Positions 11,237 to 23,510 of a stretch of 64,000 nt of DNA are shown in pieces; position 1 is the first letter of the stretch, and every line of letters starts with the position of its first letter. The DNA comes from Molanna angustata (Eukaryota > Arthropoda > Insecta > Trichoptera > Molannidae): assembly GCA_963576475.1 (NCBI GenBank), contig OY754982.1, positions 15,008,217-15,072,216 of the forward strand, read 5' to 3'. Under the pieces are notes generated by a model, which searched no databases, was not told the DNA's origin, and was given only the letters and a program-made list of their open reading frames with translations. The position numbers were made by a program, and so were the translations under genes.

Positions 11237-14200
11237 CTATGAACCTGAATCAGATGTTTCAGAATTAAAAGGTATACCATGCTGGCTTAGTTTATTCTTC
11301 ATGACCAAATTGTTTCTTCTAAGTGTTGACAGTTGCATTGATAGATTCACTATTTCACTTGTAAGGCGCTCATTGTCTTTAATAACATCCTCTAGTCTGA
11401 AAATAAAGTATAATTAGCATAAGTATCCAAACATGTGGGTCTTTTTAATTAGAGTTTCAAAAATTTAGATGATTGCTTCAATTATTATTCACTATTCTTA
11501 TGATGCTCCTAGAAGAGCGTAGCTGGGTCCACACCAAATGATCTACCGCGCTCCAAAGGCGTGGTAGGTAAGGACATGCCGCTCTCGTGTTAGAGCGCTC
11601 ACTCCTTGCCCCGGCCGACCGTCTGTTGTGGATTCGCGGGTCGTAGATCGCCGATCCAAGATGGATCGTTCAGTGTGGACCCAGCTGTTGGCAATCGCAT
11701 TAGTGACACAAACAAAATACATAATATTTTAATAATAAAATACGAGTTATATCAAGATGCACTAGGTTCAAAAAAAAAATGTAACATTAAATATAATTTA
11801 GAAACACATACATATGACTACGTTGACCATATTTTTTTAAGAAAATAATGAACATATCAAAGTAAATAAAAAAAACTTATGCAATTATGAAGATACCATT
11901 AATTACGAAAGTAGTAGTATACAACTATGCATACATTCACATTTTAAACAATCTTAATTATTATATATTCTATGGACCTGCTCAGAAACTATGACCGAAA
12001 AAGAACCAGAACATGTGAGCCTTGGTAGAAAAGCGTGGGGAACATCTGCAGAAATTAGGACTAGAAGAAGACGGCACTTGCAGATTCTGTAGGGAGGGGG
12101 CGGAAACGCCACACACCTCGTGGAATGTGATGCTGTTACAAGAATGGGGACCTTGGGCAAGCCCCAAATGCATATCAACTCTATACCCTCCTTAAATACC
12201 CTGCGGGTCCTGAAATTCTTAAGAGGCCTAATACTTGAGGGGATACTGGAACAGAAAGTCCTGTAAGCAAGTAGGGGGAGCGCAAAAGATCCCAAGGGTC
12301 GCAGTGCATAGGACCACCCCAACTAATAATAATTATTATTACTACATTGTAAAAATTCAAATGATTATCAATTTTGATACCATTCAGTAGATTTTGTTTT
12401 TGATAGAGCCGGCCGACACTTGAAAAAGCCATGAAATAAAGCTGTATTTGAGGAAAATAAATGCTTCTAATGTGGTTACTTTAACTGGGTTTTTTCATTC
12501 GTTCACATATTATTTACCAATGAAAATATTCTTTCATTAGATTCAGGGAGACAAAAATAATTCTTTGATCTTACATAATAAAGGGCTGTCCTCTTAAATC
12601 AAGGACAGTAGGTACATAATATGACCTGTCTGTCTATATAAATGTAAAAGAATGCAATGTTTGGTAAGAAGAATAATATGTATCTTACCTTTGTTCATTG
12701 TCCTTGAGTTCAGCAATATATTCACATGCTTTAGCCAAAATACCTCCTTTACTCTGTCCCTCAATACTGTTCTTGTCTCCTAGATCTGGACTTTGCGGAA
12801 TCATCTTGGCAAGCTTAATTATCCAATTGTTTATTTTGTCTCTTCTTCTCCTCTCTACTTCATTATGGGTCGCTCTGCGACGATCATCTCGCTGTTAAAC
12901 AAAATAACTATACAGGTAAAATGTAACTATATACCTACTCTTTATATAATATGTGTATAGACAATATTATGTGTATAGGACCACCCCTTTGTCTGTTCCA
13001 CTAACCCCTCTACAAGAATCATTATGTCACTTTCTATTAATGGAGAAACTAAATGGGGAGGAAATGACCAAATAGAATAGAATAATTCATATTTTGAATA
13101 TAAATGAATAAAATTAAAATGTTATCAAATATCGTATATCATATTTTTAAAAATTAAAATGAGTATTTCTCCACAGATTTGATTATAACGTCCAGACGTT
13201 ACCAAACGTTTTTGTAGAGGTGTCTCTGTATTATCAAGGGCTAATTCTTAAATGGAAAACAATTTTAGAATGATTGTATTTTAATAGATATCACCGTATT
13301 GTGGCAATACGACTGTATTGGGACAATTAAATACTATTTGTATTATGTATATTGAATATCTCTACCTTACATATAAATTCACTTCAGACTGCTGCCAACG
13401 TACCTATCATTTTGAAAAAAATAACTTAGTTGGTTTGGATATTAATAATGAAAAATAAACCTTAACTTTTTAATTATGTTCTGTATATCGCTTGATAACT
13501 TTCACAACCTCGTATCTCAAAAAGCTGCATTCTCATATCCATAAATAAAAAATGTTTTTAAAGACTTAAAGAAATAAAAAAAATAAAATTAATGAATTGC
13601 TTAGATGCACCATTGAATGAACTTTCAATCCACATTAACAGAAAAATAAAAAATAAATTGTTTAGAGAAAGTCACGAAGGTTTTAGTGTCTCCTGTAAAA
13701 TGATACTTTTTGAGATACGAGATTGTGAAAGTTATCCAGCGATATGTTCTTGAAGAAAAATAATAAGCATTCCCCGATTTTTGAAATTTATCGTATATTA
13801 AACTATAAGGTATAGAGCAACATATATTTATTTAAATTAAAGAACAAAATATCTGGAAAAATATATTGTGACGTTGCATTATTCATCAGGTTAAGTAAAT
13901 AAAAGAAAAAAAACTTTTATTTCGCAATGATAATCAAAATGATAGGTACCGCAGCATATGATACAGTTAACCACCAGAAGCTCCCAGTGAAATTTTACAA
14001 CCTTACCAAGGATTTTAAGATTACATCTTTCGTCGGTACACTCTTACAAAATAGACGATTCTATGTTTCCCTCCAAGGAAAAAATAGCCGCTGGAGAAAT
14101 CAAAAGAATGGCCTCCCACAGGGCAGCGTTCTGGCCCCAGTTATGTATAACATTTACACAAACGACCAACCAATACTCCATGACGTAAAGCAATTTATCT

Positions 14201-17200
14201 ACGCTGATGATACGGCAATTGTGGCACAGGATGATAATTTTGAAAACGTGGAAAATAAACTGTCAAGAGCTCTGAATGAACTGTCCAAATATTAGAAAAA
14301 TAATCATCTAAAACCTAATCCAGCAAAGACACAAATATGTACCTTACATCTGAGAAATCGGGATGCAAAGACGAAACTCAACATCACATGGGAGGGAAGG
14401 AAACTGGAAAATTGTGAAAACCCAAAGTACCTTGGCGTTGTGTTCGATAGAACACTCACCTTTAAGCAACATTGTCTAAATACCAAGGGAAAAATTGGCA
14501 CTCGGAACAATATTATCCGAAAGCTCATCGGAACAAAGTGGGGAGCACAACCATCTGTTCTTAGAACTTCAGGACTTGCACTTTGCTACTCGGCAGCGGA
14601 ATATGCGGCTCCAGTCTGGTTCCAATCTTCCCATGCTAGAAACGTAGATGTTGCTTTGAACGAAACCAACAGACTCATAACGGGATGCCTTAAACCTACT
14701 CCTGTGGAAAAAATCTAATTACTAACTGGAATTGCACCACCACGTATAAGAAGAGCCGTAGCTTCTGAAGAGGAAAAGATGAGACAGCAGAATGACTCTC
14801 GACATCCGCTATATGGTCACATCCTCCCGCCCTCAAGACTCACGTCTAGAAACAGTTTTCTCAGGAATACAACCGCACTAACCTCAACCAGCGAAAAGAG
14901 AAGAGTCGATCTGTGGAAGGAAGGGTTAGTTAGTGAAAACTTCCATGAACCAACAGAGGTACTTCCAACGGGTCACCAACTACCATATGCAACCTGGAAA
15001 TCCCTGAATAGACTAAGGACGGGTGTAGGAAGGTGCAAGGTAAACCTGGACAGATGGGGTATGCTAGAGGATGACCAAGACATGGCATGTGAATGTGGAG
15101 AGACGCAGAACATGCCACACCTGCTGAACTGCCGACTTATGGAAGGAGGGTGCTCTGAGGAGGATCTGTGGCAAGCAAATGAGAATGCTATTATGGCTGC
15201 AAATCACTGGAGGGACACAATATAGGTTGATGATCTTGGACACGGAAAGAAGAAGAATTTCGCAATGGCGCTGAATGGAAAATAGATGTTTCTTAGATTT
15301 CTTTACTAAACCTGAAGCATTAATGCAACGTCACGACATATTTTTCCAGGAATTTTTGTCTTCTTGAATTAAAAAAAATATTGCTTTACCTCTTATAGAT
15401 TATTAAAAATATAAGATAAACGTTGAAAATCGGGGTATGCCATTATTTTTCTACAAGAATTTATACAGAACATTATCAAAAAGTTAAGGTATATTTTTCT
15501 TCATTAATATCCAAATTATCTAAATTATTTTTTTCAAAACGATTTGATTATAAATAATGATGGTATATCAAATTGAAAAATAGGTAAGTTGGCAGCAGTC
15601 CCCCCCTTAACTATTTTCAGCGTTAATTTTCAAAATAATTTAGACATCTCTGTAATTAGCTTTAATATATGTAATGTTTTTAGTAATGTATGAAATAGCT
15701 ATTGACATGTAATAAAAAAAATTAAAAAAATAATGTACCTAATGTAATAGATTCAGCAATTGAAATCATTTTTCATAATTATGGTCACTCCACAATTAAG
15801 AACTCAACAAGAAATTCAAATTTTGAAGGTTATTGGATATATATTCAGGTGGGCATACCTGTGCAAAATAGATCTCTAAAGTTGGTCATTTGATATGTTG
15901 TATGCGAGTGTTTGTGATAGTGAAATAATTTATTTACTGTCTCAACTGGCACAAAGCAATAAATGAAAAAAAAAAGGTACACAAAGTTACACATCCTTTA
16001 TTAGCTGGTTAAGACAATAAATGATAATAACAAAATAGGAGTACTATAATATTTTCTATAACTCTTAAACTTATACTGGTTAAAGGCCACTAGGGCCTTT
16101 GTGATGTGGACTCCCAGCTTTCTCCTTCTTTTGGGGGTTTTCCAGGCATCTTTTTCCCTCTGGTTTTTCATGTAGGACAAGGTGTGGTACTCTTTGGGAG
16201 TCCATTCTTTCCACATGGTCTCTCCAATACTTTCTTTTTTTTCTCCGCCATCTGATAACATCTTGAATATAACACATCTCTCTGATCGTAATACTAAAAA
16301 TAATTATTTTAATCAAACCTTTTTTATTATATTTGTCACTTTTCCATGAGTCTCTCTCTGTATGATTGGTTTATTTATCGGTGTACTTCCAAATGCTTCG
16401 GGATTACCAATTACATACAACTGCCCTGAAACAAAACTCGATCGAAATATTATCTAATCATCATTTAAAGCTGTTTATTTATTGGTGTCCATTCAAATGG
16501 ATAGTCTTTATAATTTTCTTGTAGAAAAAAATAGCATTGGCAATGTTTTATTTATTTATTATAAAGGACCACTTACAGCTAACAAGTTGTTCCATCAAAT
16601 AAGGGCAAGCTATTACAAAACTGGTCAGCCAATTACAAGTGGCCACATCTTGCATTAAAAGTTGGCGTAAAAAATTTATAAGAGAATGAACCTAAAAAAG
16701 AATCTATATAAAAATGAAAAGATATTATAATCTATAATGTTGAATAATTTTGATTTAACATGGCTACGTAGGGGTCACCTACTATTAGGATTTGTGTTCA
16801 TTATACTCTTCCGAAGAAGCGCACTATGTACCGTTGGGGAGGGTTTGCAATCCGCTAAAGAAAATATTAGTTCAGATCTTAAAAAGAGCCGGGTTGTAAG
16901 AAGCTGGAAACAAAGAATTTAGAAGATCGTTACAAAGTCGGGCTGTTGTTTTAATATTTAAAGCAGTTCAAGAAGAGACCTGTTCATGTATGTTGAAGGT
17001 TTATTATGAATGGGTGTTAAGACTGAGTAAACAAGTGACTATTGCGAATGGGTGGAAGAGAGACCAAAGATGCAAGTTTTTCTGATCAAAGAGCATTTCT
17101 CGTGGTAGTATCTACGTCATATACTTAGAATACCGACCTTGCCTCTGTGATCTAGTGATTGCAATCCATCAGTAAATTATGGGTCATCAATAAGACATAC

Positions 17201-20131
17201 AACACACCTTTGCACAGCATCAAGGGTATTCAGAAGGTATTGGGGGGCACCACTCTAGAGGTGACTACCATATTCAATAATTGGACATACTTATTTGCAC
17301 TTTTTAGAGTATAAAAATATGTAGAATCATTCATCGTTATTCATCAAAATCCTATCACTTGAGAAAAAGCTGAAAAGCACCTATGCCATCTATGGAGTGA
17401 CGAAAAAACTTTTTTGTAACACGATCTATTGAGATATTCAAAATTTATTATAAATATAACAAACTCCCAAAAGAGAAAAAAATATGTTTGTGTATATGCA
17501 ACTAGAAAAATATTCAATTTATTTAAAAATAATTTATATACTTGTAAAATAACTAAAGTTTTTTCAAACTCTAATATTGGGGAATTGGTGGAGTTGATAG
17601 ATAATATAGGAACCCTCTCTATCCTTTAATGATAAAGTATCTGCATAGGTGAATTGTTCCCAATTGGGTTGTATTTGTTGTATTTTATTATGACCTATGA
17701 AATAGTTTACAATTTACACATTGATTTGAGAAAGTGTAGTAGTTGGCAAACAGTTGTATATAAAAAAAAAACATAGTAAAATGATATATGATAATGTAAA
17801 TAATACACACCATTGACAGAGTTTGCCAAGACAGTCGGTATTGTTTGCGTTGGAGGTCCGTTGGAGTTGATGGACGAATTGCTGTAGTGAGATGAACCTC
17901 CCGAACCACCTCCTCCTCCACCCTCGTCAGAACCAATGTGCACCAAACGGTATGTAACAGTGCCACTACCTAAAATATATTTCATTTATACTAAATATAA
18001 ACATAATATGACAATGTTTTAAATGTAAATATGACACATGTGGTAATCCTTTTGGTTTCAGTGCCAGCGTCCTGGATGCCATTCCTAGCAGGTGAGATAT
18101 TTAAATACATTTCTCAGGTAAATGTTGCTTCTCTTGACTGAAAACACTGGTTAGTTAGTTAGAAATAAACAAGCCACATGCACAGGGTGTAACAAAGTGT
18201 TTAAATAAATATAGTAGGTATATATTATTCTTTTACAACCTGCAAAGTGGTCAGTTTATTCTCAAATAAGAATTTTACTGACAAGTATTCCAACCAAAAG
18301 AGGTAAACAAAAAACAGAACCAAAAATAGTAATTTCTTCTTGTTTCTAGACCAGACGACCTAAAAAATCAACACTACTGAACCAAAAATAGTAATTTCTT
18401 CCTGTTTCTAGACCAGACGACCTAAAAAATCAACACAACTGAACCGAAAATAGTCATTTCTTCCTGTTTCTAGACCAAACGACCTAAAAAATCAACACTA
18501 CTGAACCAAAATAGTCATTTCTTCCTGTTTCTAGACCAGACAACCTAACAAATTAACACTGTTGAACCAAAAATAGTAATTTCTTCCTGTTTCTAGACCA
18601 GACGACCTAAATATATAGACGACCAAAAATAGTAGTCATTTCTTTCTGATTCTAGCCTACAGAAACTAACAAACACACTTGAACCAAAAAATATGCACAA
18701 TTCAATTTATTTTTACTAGCTTTTGAAGTAAAAATCTATATTTTCCTGTAATAGGTGTTATTTTATTGAAATATGCTTATCTTGTTTTAGTTAAACATTT
18801 TAAAAAATAAAAAGGATAGAAACAGCACCTCCCACAATTAAAAAAAATCATTAATTCTGGATTTTTCTAGTATGTATTATAATTTTTTACCGCCATAAAT
18901 ATTGTGACATTCAAATATTTGAAATTATATGATTTTTCATTTACTAATGGATACTTGCCTATGTAAATTGTATTTTTATATATGTTAAACAAATTGTAAA
19001 AGAGTTGCGTTATATTTCAAAAATCCTTAAAATTAATAAATTTTCATATTTTTTCACACATTTGTATTTTTAATGGATTCATCACATTTAGAATCTCAAA
19101 TACCATCATAATCACTATTCTTCTCTATAGCAACATTTTTGTGTAGGTTCCTAACATATATTTGTACAACATATACTCTTTTACTTAAATTCTTAAATAA
19201 TCTGTATCTATTAACGTTGTACGGAAAAAAAATCACCCAAAATCAGAATTTTTGACACTGGTTTCGGGAATTCTCGAACCTCGCGATTGGTAAATCAGTT
19301 TAAAGGGCAAAATCGGCAACTGACATGCCATAATTTTAATTCTACTTTTGTTTTTATTACATGGCACAGAATTATTTGATGATGATCAACAATATTTTAT
19401 TGACTTAATATTTTGAACAATGATGTTATGATTTTGAAATGGTCATTTGATCTGACATTAAATCACTCACTTTGATCTCTATAATAATTACAGGCTACAT
19501 CATCTTCACCAGAATCCAAGAATTTTTTTTCATGACCTGTAAAATAATAAGTCTATTAAATATAAATATTATTTGACTTTCTAGTCAGACTTCAGGGTAC
19601 GGATTAGATCGGAAGTGAGATATTTAGGTTATGAAGCAAACATCACAGACCAAATATATCTTTTTAAGTAAAATGGGGCTTATAAATGTTGATAATTTAT
19701 AAATATACATACCAAATGCTGAGTCGTCTACCATTCCCATTATTTCGTGATCACCATCACCGCTGAAATGAAAATAATCACAATGAGATAAGGAATTCAA
19801 ATAATGTAAACCTTATTATACACTAGTTAGTGTGTTCTATGTTATACACGTCGCAAAATACGACAGTGAAACTGACACACCGTAAACATTAACTATTCAT
19901 CAACAAGTCGATTGAATGATTTGGCCTTTAGGATTTATCGATGACAACAAATTATTCGTCCTATAATTGTATATTGCCAAGATACATATGAAAATTAGAT
20001 TTGACCTTCAACACCAATAAAAAGAACATTACGTAAGATTTAATAAAAAGGTGATCCTATTTTACTATTTAAACATTTCCATACCTATTGTCCAATGAGG
20101 TATCCAATAAGTCTATCTCAATTTTGGCCAT
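11237..20131 (-). CDS. Usf: Upstream stimulatory factor (USF), bHLH-leucine zipper transcription factor
   Basis: Seven exons (minus): 20131-20085, 19762-19713, 19536-19471, 17969-17811, 16425-16319, 12891-12689, 11396-11237. All introns are GT-AG and phases agree, giving 792 nt and 263 aa. Domains: acidic N-terminus starting MAKIEIDLLD; VTYRLVHIG strand (about 58-66); USF-specific region GQLYVIGNPEAFG (about 108-120), which corresponds to the GQFFVMMSPQEV motif of vertebrate USF; bHLH about 144-210 with basic region THNEVERRRRDKIN carrying the His-Glu-Arg E-box contacts; leucine zipper about 212-255. Family members bind CACGTG-type E-boxes as dimers in the nucleus. Human USF1 is 310 aa, so this is a compact form. 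The 3.4-kb intron before the bHLH exon is full of nested transposons. A glycine run with six consecutive Gly lies in exon 4. Identification is firm. Confidence 0.95.
11955..12320 (+). pseudogene. Decayed non-LTR retrotransposon 3' end
   Basis: Plus-strand frames with stops and shifts include 'TCRFCREGAETPHT' then 'LVECDAV' and a 'VLKFLRGLILEG' tail. This is the cysteine-rich end of Jockey/R1-group reverse-transcriptase proteins (CRFC...H-L-x-C pattern). It lies in the last Usf intron, antisense to the gene, and ends in an 'aataataatt' tail. The overlapping long minus-strand ORF is a shadow. Confidence 0.6.
13488..13742. mobile_element. Palindromic MITE nested in the left arm of 13387-15600
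   Basis: 'tcgcttgataactttcacaa' plus 'ctcgtatctcaaaaag' pairs with 'ctttttgagatacgag' plus 'ttgtgaaagttatccagcga'. TA flanks both sides. The uninterrupted sequence is present in the right arm of the host element ('ttctgtataa...attcttg'), which confirms the insertion. Confidence 0.65.
13930..15257 (+). pseudogene. 5'-truncated non-LTR retrotransposon (Jockey/CR1-like) with RT domain
   Basis: One plus-strand frame runs almost through the insert with in-frame stops near 14293 and 14716. RT motifs are clear: NGLPQGSVLAPVMYNIYTND, then the catalytic FIYADDTAIVA, then PKYLGVVFDRTLTFKQH. A C-terminal cysteine segment (MACECGETQNMPHLLNC) follows. An 11-bp direct repeat 'atttcgcaatg' at 13919-13929 and 15257-15267 is the target-site duplication. 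The 3' end is 'gaaagaagaaga'. The low number of disabling mutations suggests it is fairly young. Truncated at the 5' end (no endonuclease), so inactive. Confidence 0.8.
16082..16265 (-). pseudogene. LINE reverse-transcriptase tail fragment
   Basis: Minus frame reading IRWRRKKRKYWRDHVERMD followed by 'RVPHLVLHEKPEGKRCLENP' matches the 'RWxGHVxRMDxxRLPxKxLxxxPxGKRxxGRP' tail of endonuclease-RT LINEs. It lies in a Usf intron just 3' (minus sense) of the USR exon and is not part of Usf. Confidence 0.6.
17040..17300 (-). pseudogene. Decayed LINE ORF2 C-terminus
   Basis: Minus frame with stops contains 'GAPQYLLNTLDAVQRCVV', 'LIDDP', 'LQSLDHRGKVG' and a 'YYHEKCS' segment. These correspond to the 'GAPQYxLxxxDxxQRRAxRLIDDP...LALRRDVxSL...YHGECS' C-terminal region of insect Jockey/CR1-like LINEs. 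It is in the Usf intron on the same strand as the gene. Confidence 0.6.
18317..18690. repeat. 62-bp minisatellite, about 5-6 copies, in Usf intron
   Basis: Units begin 'gaacc(a/g)aaaatagt' at 18317, 18379, 18441, 18503 and 18564, so the period is 62 (one of 61). Each contains 'ttcttcctgtttctagacca' and 'gacctaaaaaatcaacac'. The last units are degraded. Confidence 0.85.
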
Positions 20132-20186
20132 TCCGTCAAAAATATTTTTGAATTTTCACGATATGATCACGGGAACAAATAAACAG

Positions 20187-20195
20187 GTCATGTGA
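20187..20195. promoter_or_regulatory. M-box/E-box-like site upstream of Usf start
   Basis: GTCATGTGA lies about 56 bases upstream of the Usf ATG. It fits the CANNTG class bound by USF/MiT proteins. Whether it is promoter or 5'UTR and whether it works are unknown. Confidence 0.3.
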
Positions 20196-20430
20196 GCAGC
20201 TAAATACAAATGGCTACCGACCAATCACCAATGGCCATTCGCCAAATCAGGAACTTTGCAAAAGTGGATTATCTCTGCTCTCAATAACGTCAATCTTCTT
20301 CTTTTTCTATTGACATTGATCTGCAAAATTTTCGACCATTCCGAATGCAATCGATGAAGTTTTTAAATAGTACGAAAACGGTAAAAAAAAACTGATGACA
20401 GCTGTTGCATGACTGTGTCATTGTCTATAT

Positions 20431-21164
20431 CAGAGATTATCAAACTTATTTCTTTTACCGCCCCCTTTGAAAATCAATTATTTTTCAGCGCCCCCAATTT
20501 TTTATACACTCCTTCATTCATACCATAACGGCATATCCCACAATGTGGGGTAACCAGCGAAATGTGTGCGGGTGTGCATTGCCTTATAAAAGGGAGCACA
20601 ACATATCACACCAGTCTCGTCTCACATAAAAAGGCACTATATTCAGAATGGGTGTTATACACTCCTAAAATTTAAAAACCACAATTTCATTAGGTACTTT
20701 AATTAATTTAGTTGTAGCGTGCTAAGTTAGTCGGTTCTGGTGTTTAAACTTACATTCTATACTAGAATTTTTTACGAGTGAGAGCAATTTAAACGCTACT
20801 TTATAATATTAAGAATATAATATTTTAATCAAATTATAAAGAACAATATAGATTAGTAATCAATTTTAGTTTGAAAACGAATCTAATCAGATGGATGAAT
20901 TTGATGATTTTTAACAAGTTTATTGATATCAGGTTCGATTTTACTCAAAAACATCAGTATCATACAAGATAGAAATATAAATTAGTTATTCGATATTGAG
21001 TAGTAGGTAGGTTTTGATTTTCGTGAAATTTAAAAAATAAATTAAGTGAAATTACAAATCAACTATCGCCCCCCTACCCCCCATTTTTTCTGGGCCCCTT
21101 AACGCCCTCCTCTAGGTCTTCAACGCCCACAAGGGGGCGTTATCGCCCACTTTGAGAAAGACTG
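20431..21164. mobile_element. Non-autonomous hAT element with 8-bp target duplication
   Basis: It starts CAGAGATTATCAAAC and ends GAGAAAGACTG, imperfect inverted ends with the CAG...CTG termini of hAT. It is flanked on both sides by the exact octamer GTCTATAT (20423-20430, 21165-21172). The interior next to both ends is C/G-rich ('ccgccccctttg', 'aagggggcgttatcgcc'). No transposase. It lies about 300 bases upstream of the Usf start codon. Confidence 0.85.
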
Positions 21165-21317
21165 GTCTATATATTCAATAAATAAATATTTGACTAGAAT
21201 ATTCAAATGTAAATTGAAATAACAGGTTATCTCAACATGTCACGTACATTCATAGTAGCTGTATTTATAAACTTTAAGGTAGCTGTATATTAAACTTGAA
21301 CCATTGATTTCAATACA

Positions 21318-21398
21318 TGAGTGGTAGCAGAGCAGTTAGTGCGCTGAGTCGTGAGTTCGAATACTGCCAAGACCGATTTTGTTCACTTATAGTACATA
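21318..21398 (+). mobile_element. SINE family A, 5' part
   Basis: 'gtggtagcagagcagttag' (A-box part) and 'gtgagttcgaatactgcc' (B-box) match family A. The copy stops soon after 'gttcacttatag' and runs directly into a LINE 3' end ('acataccatcacgcc'). Confidence 0.6.
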
Positions 21399-21399
21399 C

Positions 21400-21885
21400 A
21401 TACCATCACGCCATGTCCCTCACGGGGTAGACAGAGAGAACCGAACGCCACTTACTTCTATCTTGACATACATTCATCGCCTCAACAACATTCATACATC
21501 GTCTTATACATGTTCGTCTGTTGTTCATCTAACATTTCCGTCTTTCAAAATACCGTTCACATGGACGTGCCATCCCTTCCTTGGGCGGCCCCGACCTCTC
21601 ATTCCATTCCTGTCCGCAATGTATATTTTCTTCGTTAGGCGTTCCTCATTCATTCTCCCCATGTGGCCAAACCATCTCAATGTGTTCACTTTCATTCTAT
21701 TAATAACATCTTTCTTTATCCTACATTCTTTCCTTATGTCCTCATTTCTGACCCTGTCATACATCGTTCTATTACAGATTCTTCTTAGCGATCTCATTTC
21801 AACTGCATTTATTCTACTTTCGTGCGACTTCTGCCATGTCCAGGTTTCACTTGCATACGTCAAGGTTGGCACTAAGATAGCATTA
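21400..21885 (-). pseudogene. LINE 3' end, same family as 47.6 kb
   Basis: The minus frame from about 21872 reads YASETWTWQKSHESRINAVE, RSLRRICNRTMYDRVRNEDI, TLRWFGHMGRMNEERLTKKI and GRGRPRKGW. This is the region after the RT domain in a common insect LINE group. A frameshift near 21525 separates it from the 3' tail. The 3' end is 'ggcgtgatggtatgtatgt'. The overlapping 169-aa plus ORF is its antisense shadow. Confidence 0.7.
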
Positions 21886-21899
21886 TGAATGGCACTTAT

Positions 21900-23510
21900 A
21901 GTGCAAGCATTTATGCTTAGTTTAGGGAATGTATATACTTAAACTTGTTACATGGACATATTTATCCTTTTAATTTGCTCTACAGTTAATTATTCGCTCT
22001 ATGTATTGTGGTGTACCAATTCAGTATGAAAAACAATAGGTATTCATAACAAGTATAATGAGTAGATATTAAAGTAATCATCACATAGGTAAGAAACTAA
22101 AAATAAGATGAATATTTCATAGCAGAAATCAAAGGGAAGAAATAGGAATCAGGTTTTTTTTCAGCAATAAATAAAACACGAGTTTGAATACTTTCACAAA
22201 AACATACAAATTTATATTACAAAATAATACAAATTTTGAAGAACTCATATTGTGTGAAGTTCTTATATATGGGTTTAATTTATTTAAACAATATCATTAA
22301 CATTACATAACAGTCTGATCATAATATATTTTTAAGCATATAAAACTGTTGAAATAATAAAAATTATACACACAAATTCAGGATATTTTTTTCAACAGAA
22401 AATAATTAATTTGATAACTATTTTTTTTCCTATATTAGGTATATAAAGAAAAAATAAATCTATTTGTGAAAAATATGCCTGATACTATAATATACCAAAA
22501 AAATTATGTAACATGCACTTAAGAAGTAGTTTTTATGGCATATTAATAACAATTCTATTTTAATTTACCAAAATAAGTAACGACTTTGCTGAATAATGTG
22601 ATTTGTGAAAAAAATTATGTTTCTATATTTCTCAAATAATCATTTTAAATATAATTGTTTTTGAATCCTAAATTAGGATATAAAATATAGTACAAAAAGA
22701 AAAAAAAAATTACAATGTGACAATATGTACACCAAATATTGTAATATAAATATAATATAGAAATTGTAAAACATAACTTATACATAGTATAAACCATGAA
22801 CTAACTGTTGGAAGAAACTTAAAAATGTAATAAAACAAATAAACCTATGCAGGTATATAATGTGATTTGGGAATGAAAACATTAAAAAAATTTGTATATT
22901 TATTTTGAATAATATAAATGATGGCGAAAACCCACACCAAAAAATATATGACACATAATTATGTAAAAATAAGTACAACCAAATTAAGAAATATTGGTGT
23001 AATCAATGAACCTATTTAATGTACCTGTACCTGTATAAAAACATTCAAAGATTATGTTTTATAATGATGAAAACCATTTGATTATACATTATTTGGCTGA
23101 CCATAATACCTTAATTCAAAATGGAACGATTTTTATGAAACTATCAGAAAAGAGTGATGTTATCACTAATAGTAAGGTTTCCATGATTTCTATACTACAT
23201 AATATATATTTCTATGTACAAGATTACCCACCCTATATTAAAGGTGATTTATACCGAATGTAAAAAACCAAGTCTACAATATCAGGTGAACTCTTGTTCA
23301 TATTACAGCTTTGTGGAAGACAAAAATGTATGATTACAAGAGGCAACGTTGAATTGAAATTAAATAAGACAATAAATTACAACGAGCAATACAAATATGA
23401 AATATATATACATAAAAACAAAAGTACTGAATCTGAATGAATGATAAAATACCCGTATTTAAAGGGACGTATGGTCAGCTCAGAGGTAAGGCAACAAAGG
23501 CATATTACAT
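21900..23510. other. AT-rich spacer between Usf and SRP receptor genes
   Basis: Very AT-rich, with no gene, repeat or clear regulatory feature. Its right end should contain the 3'UTR of the SRP receptor gene. No confident poly(A) signal was found. Confidence 0.45.

Larger units (their letters stand above)
13387..15600. mobile_element. Long-TIR element in Usf intron, containing a MITE and a LINE
   Basis: The ends 'gactgctgccaacgtacct' and 'aggtaagttggcagcagtc' are inverted. Pairing continues inward through 'ccttaactttt' and 'attccccgattttt' to 'ctggaaaaatat', 'gtgacgttgcatta' and 'caggttaagtaaa'. The left arm is interrupted by a MITE (13488-13742), and the centre by a LINE (13930-15257). Without those the host element is about 630 bp and nearly all arm. 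No transposase. Confidence 0.7.

Noticed and set aside
16737..16922. 61-aa ORF in Usf intron
   Set aside because: Between two LINE fragments, no recognised similarity, not in phase with Usf exons.
21379..21888. 169-aa plus-strand ORF
   Set aside because: It is the antisense of a recognisable LINE C-terminus.
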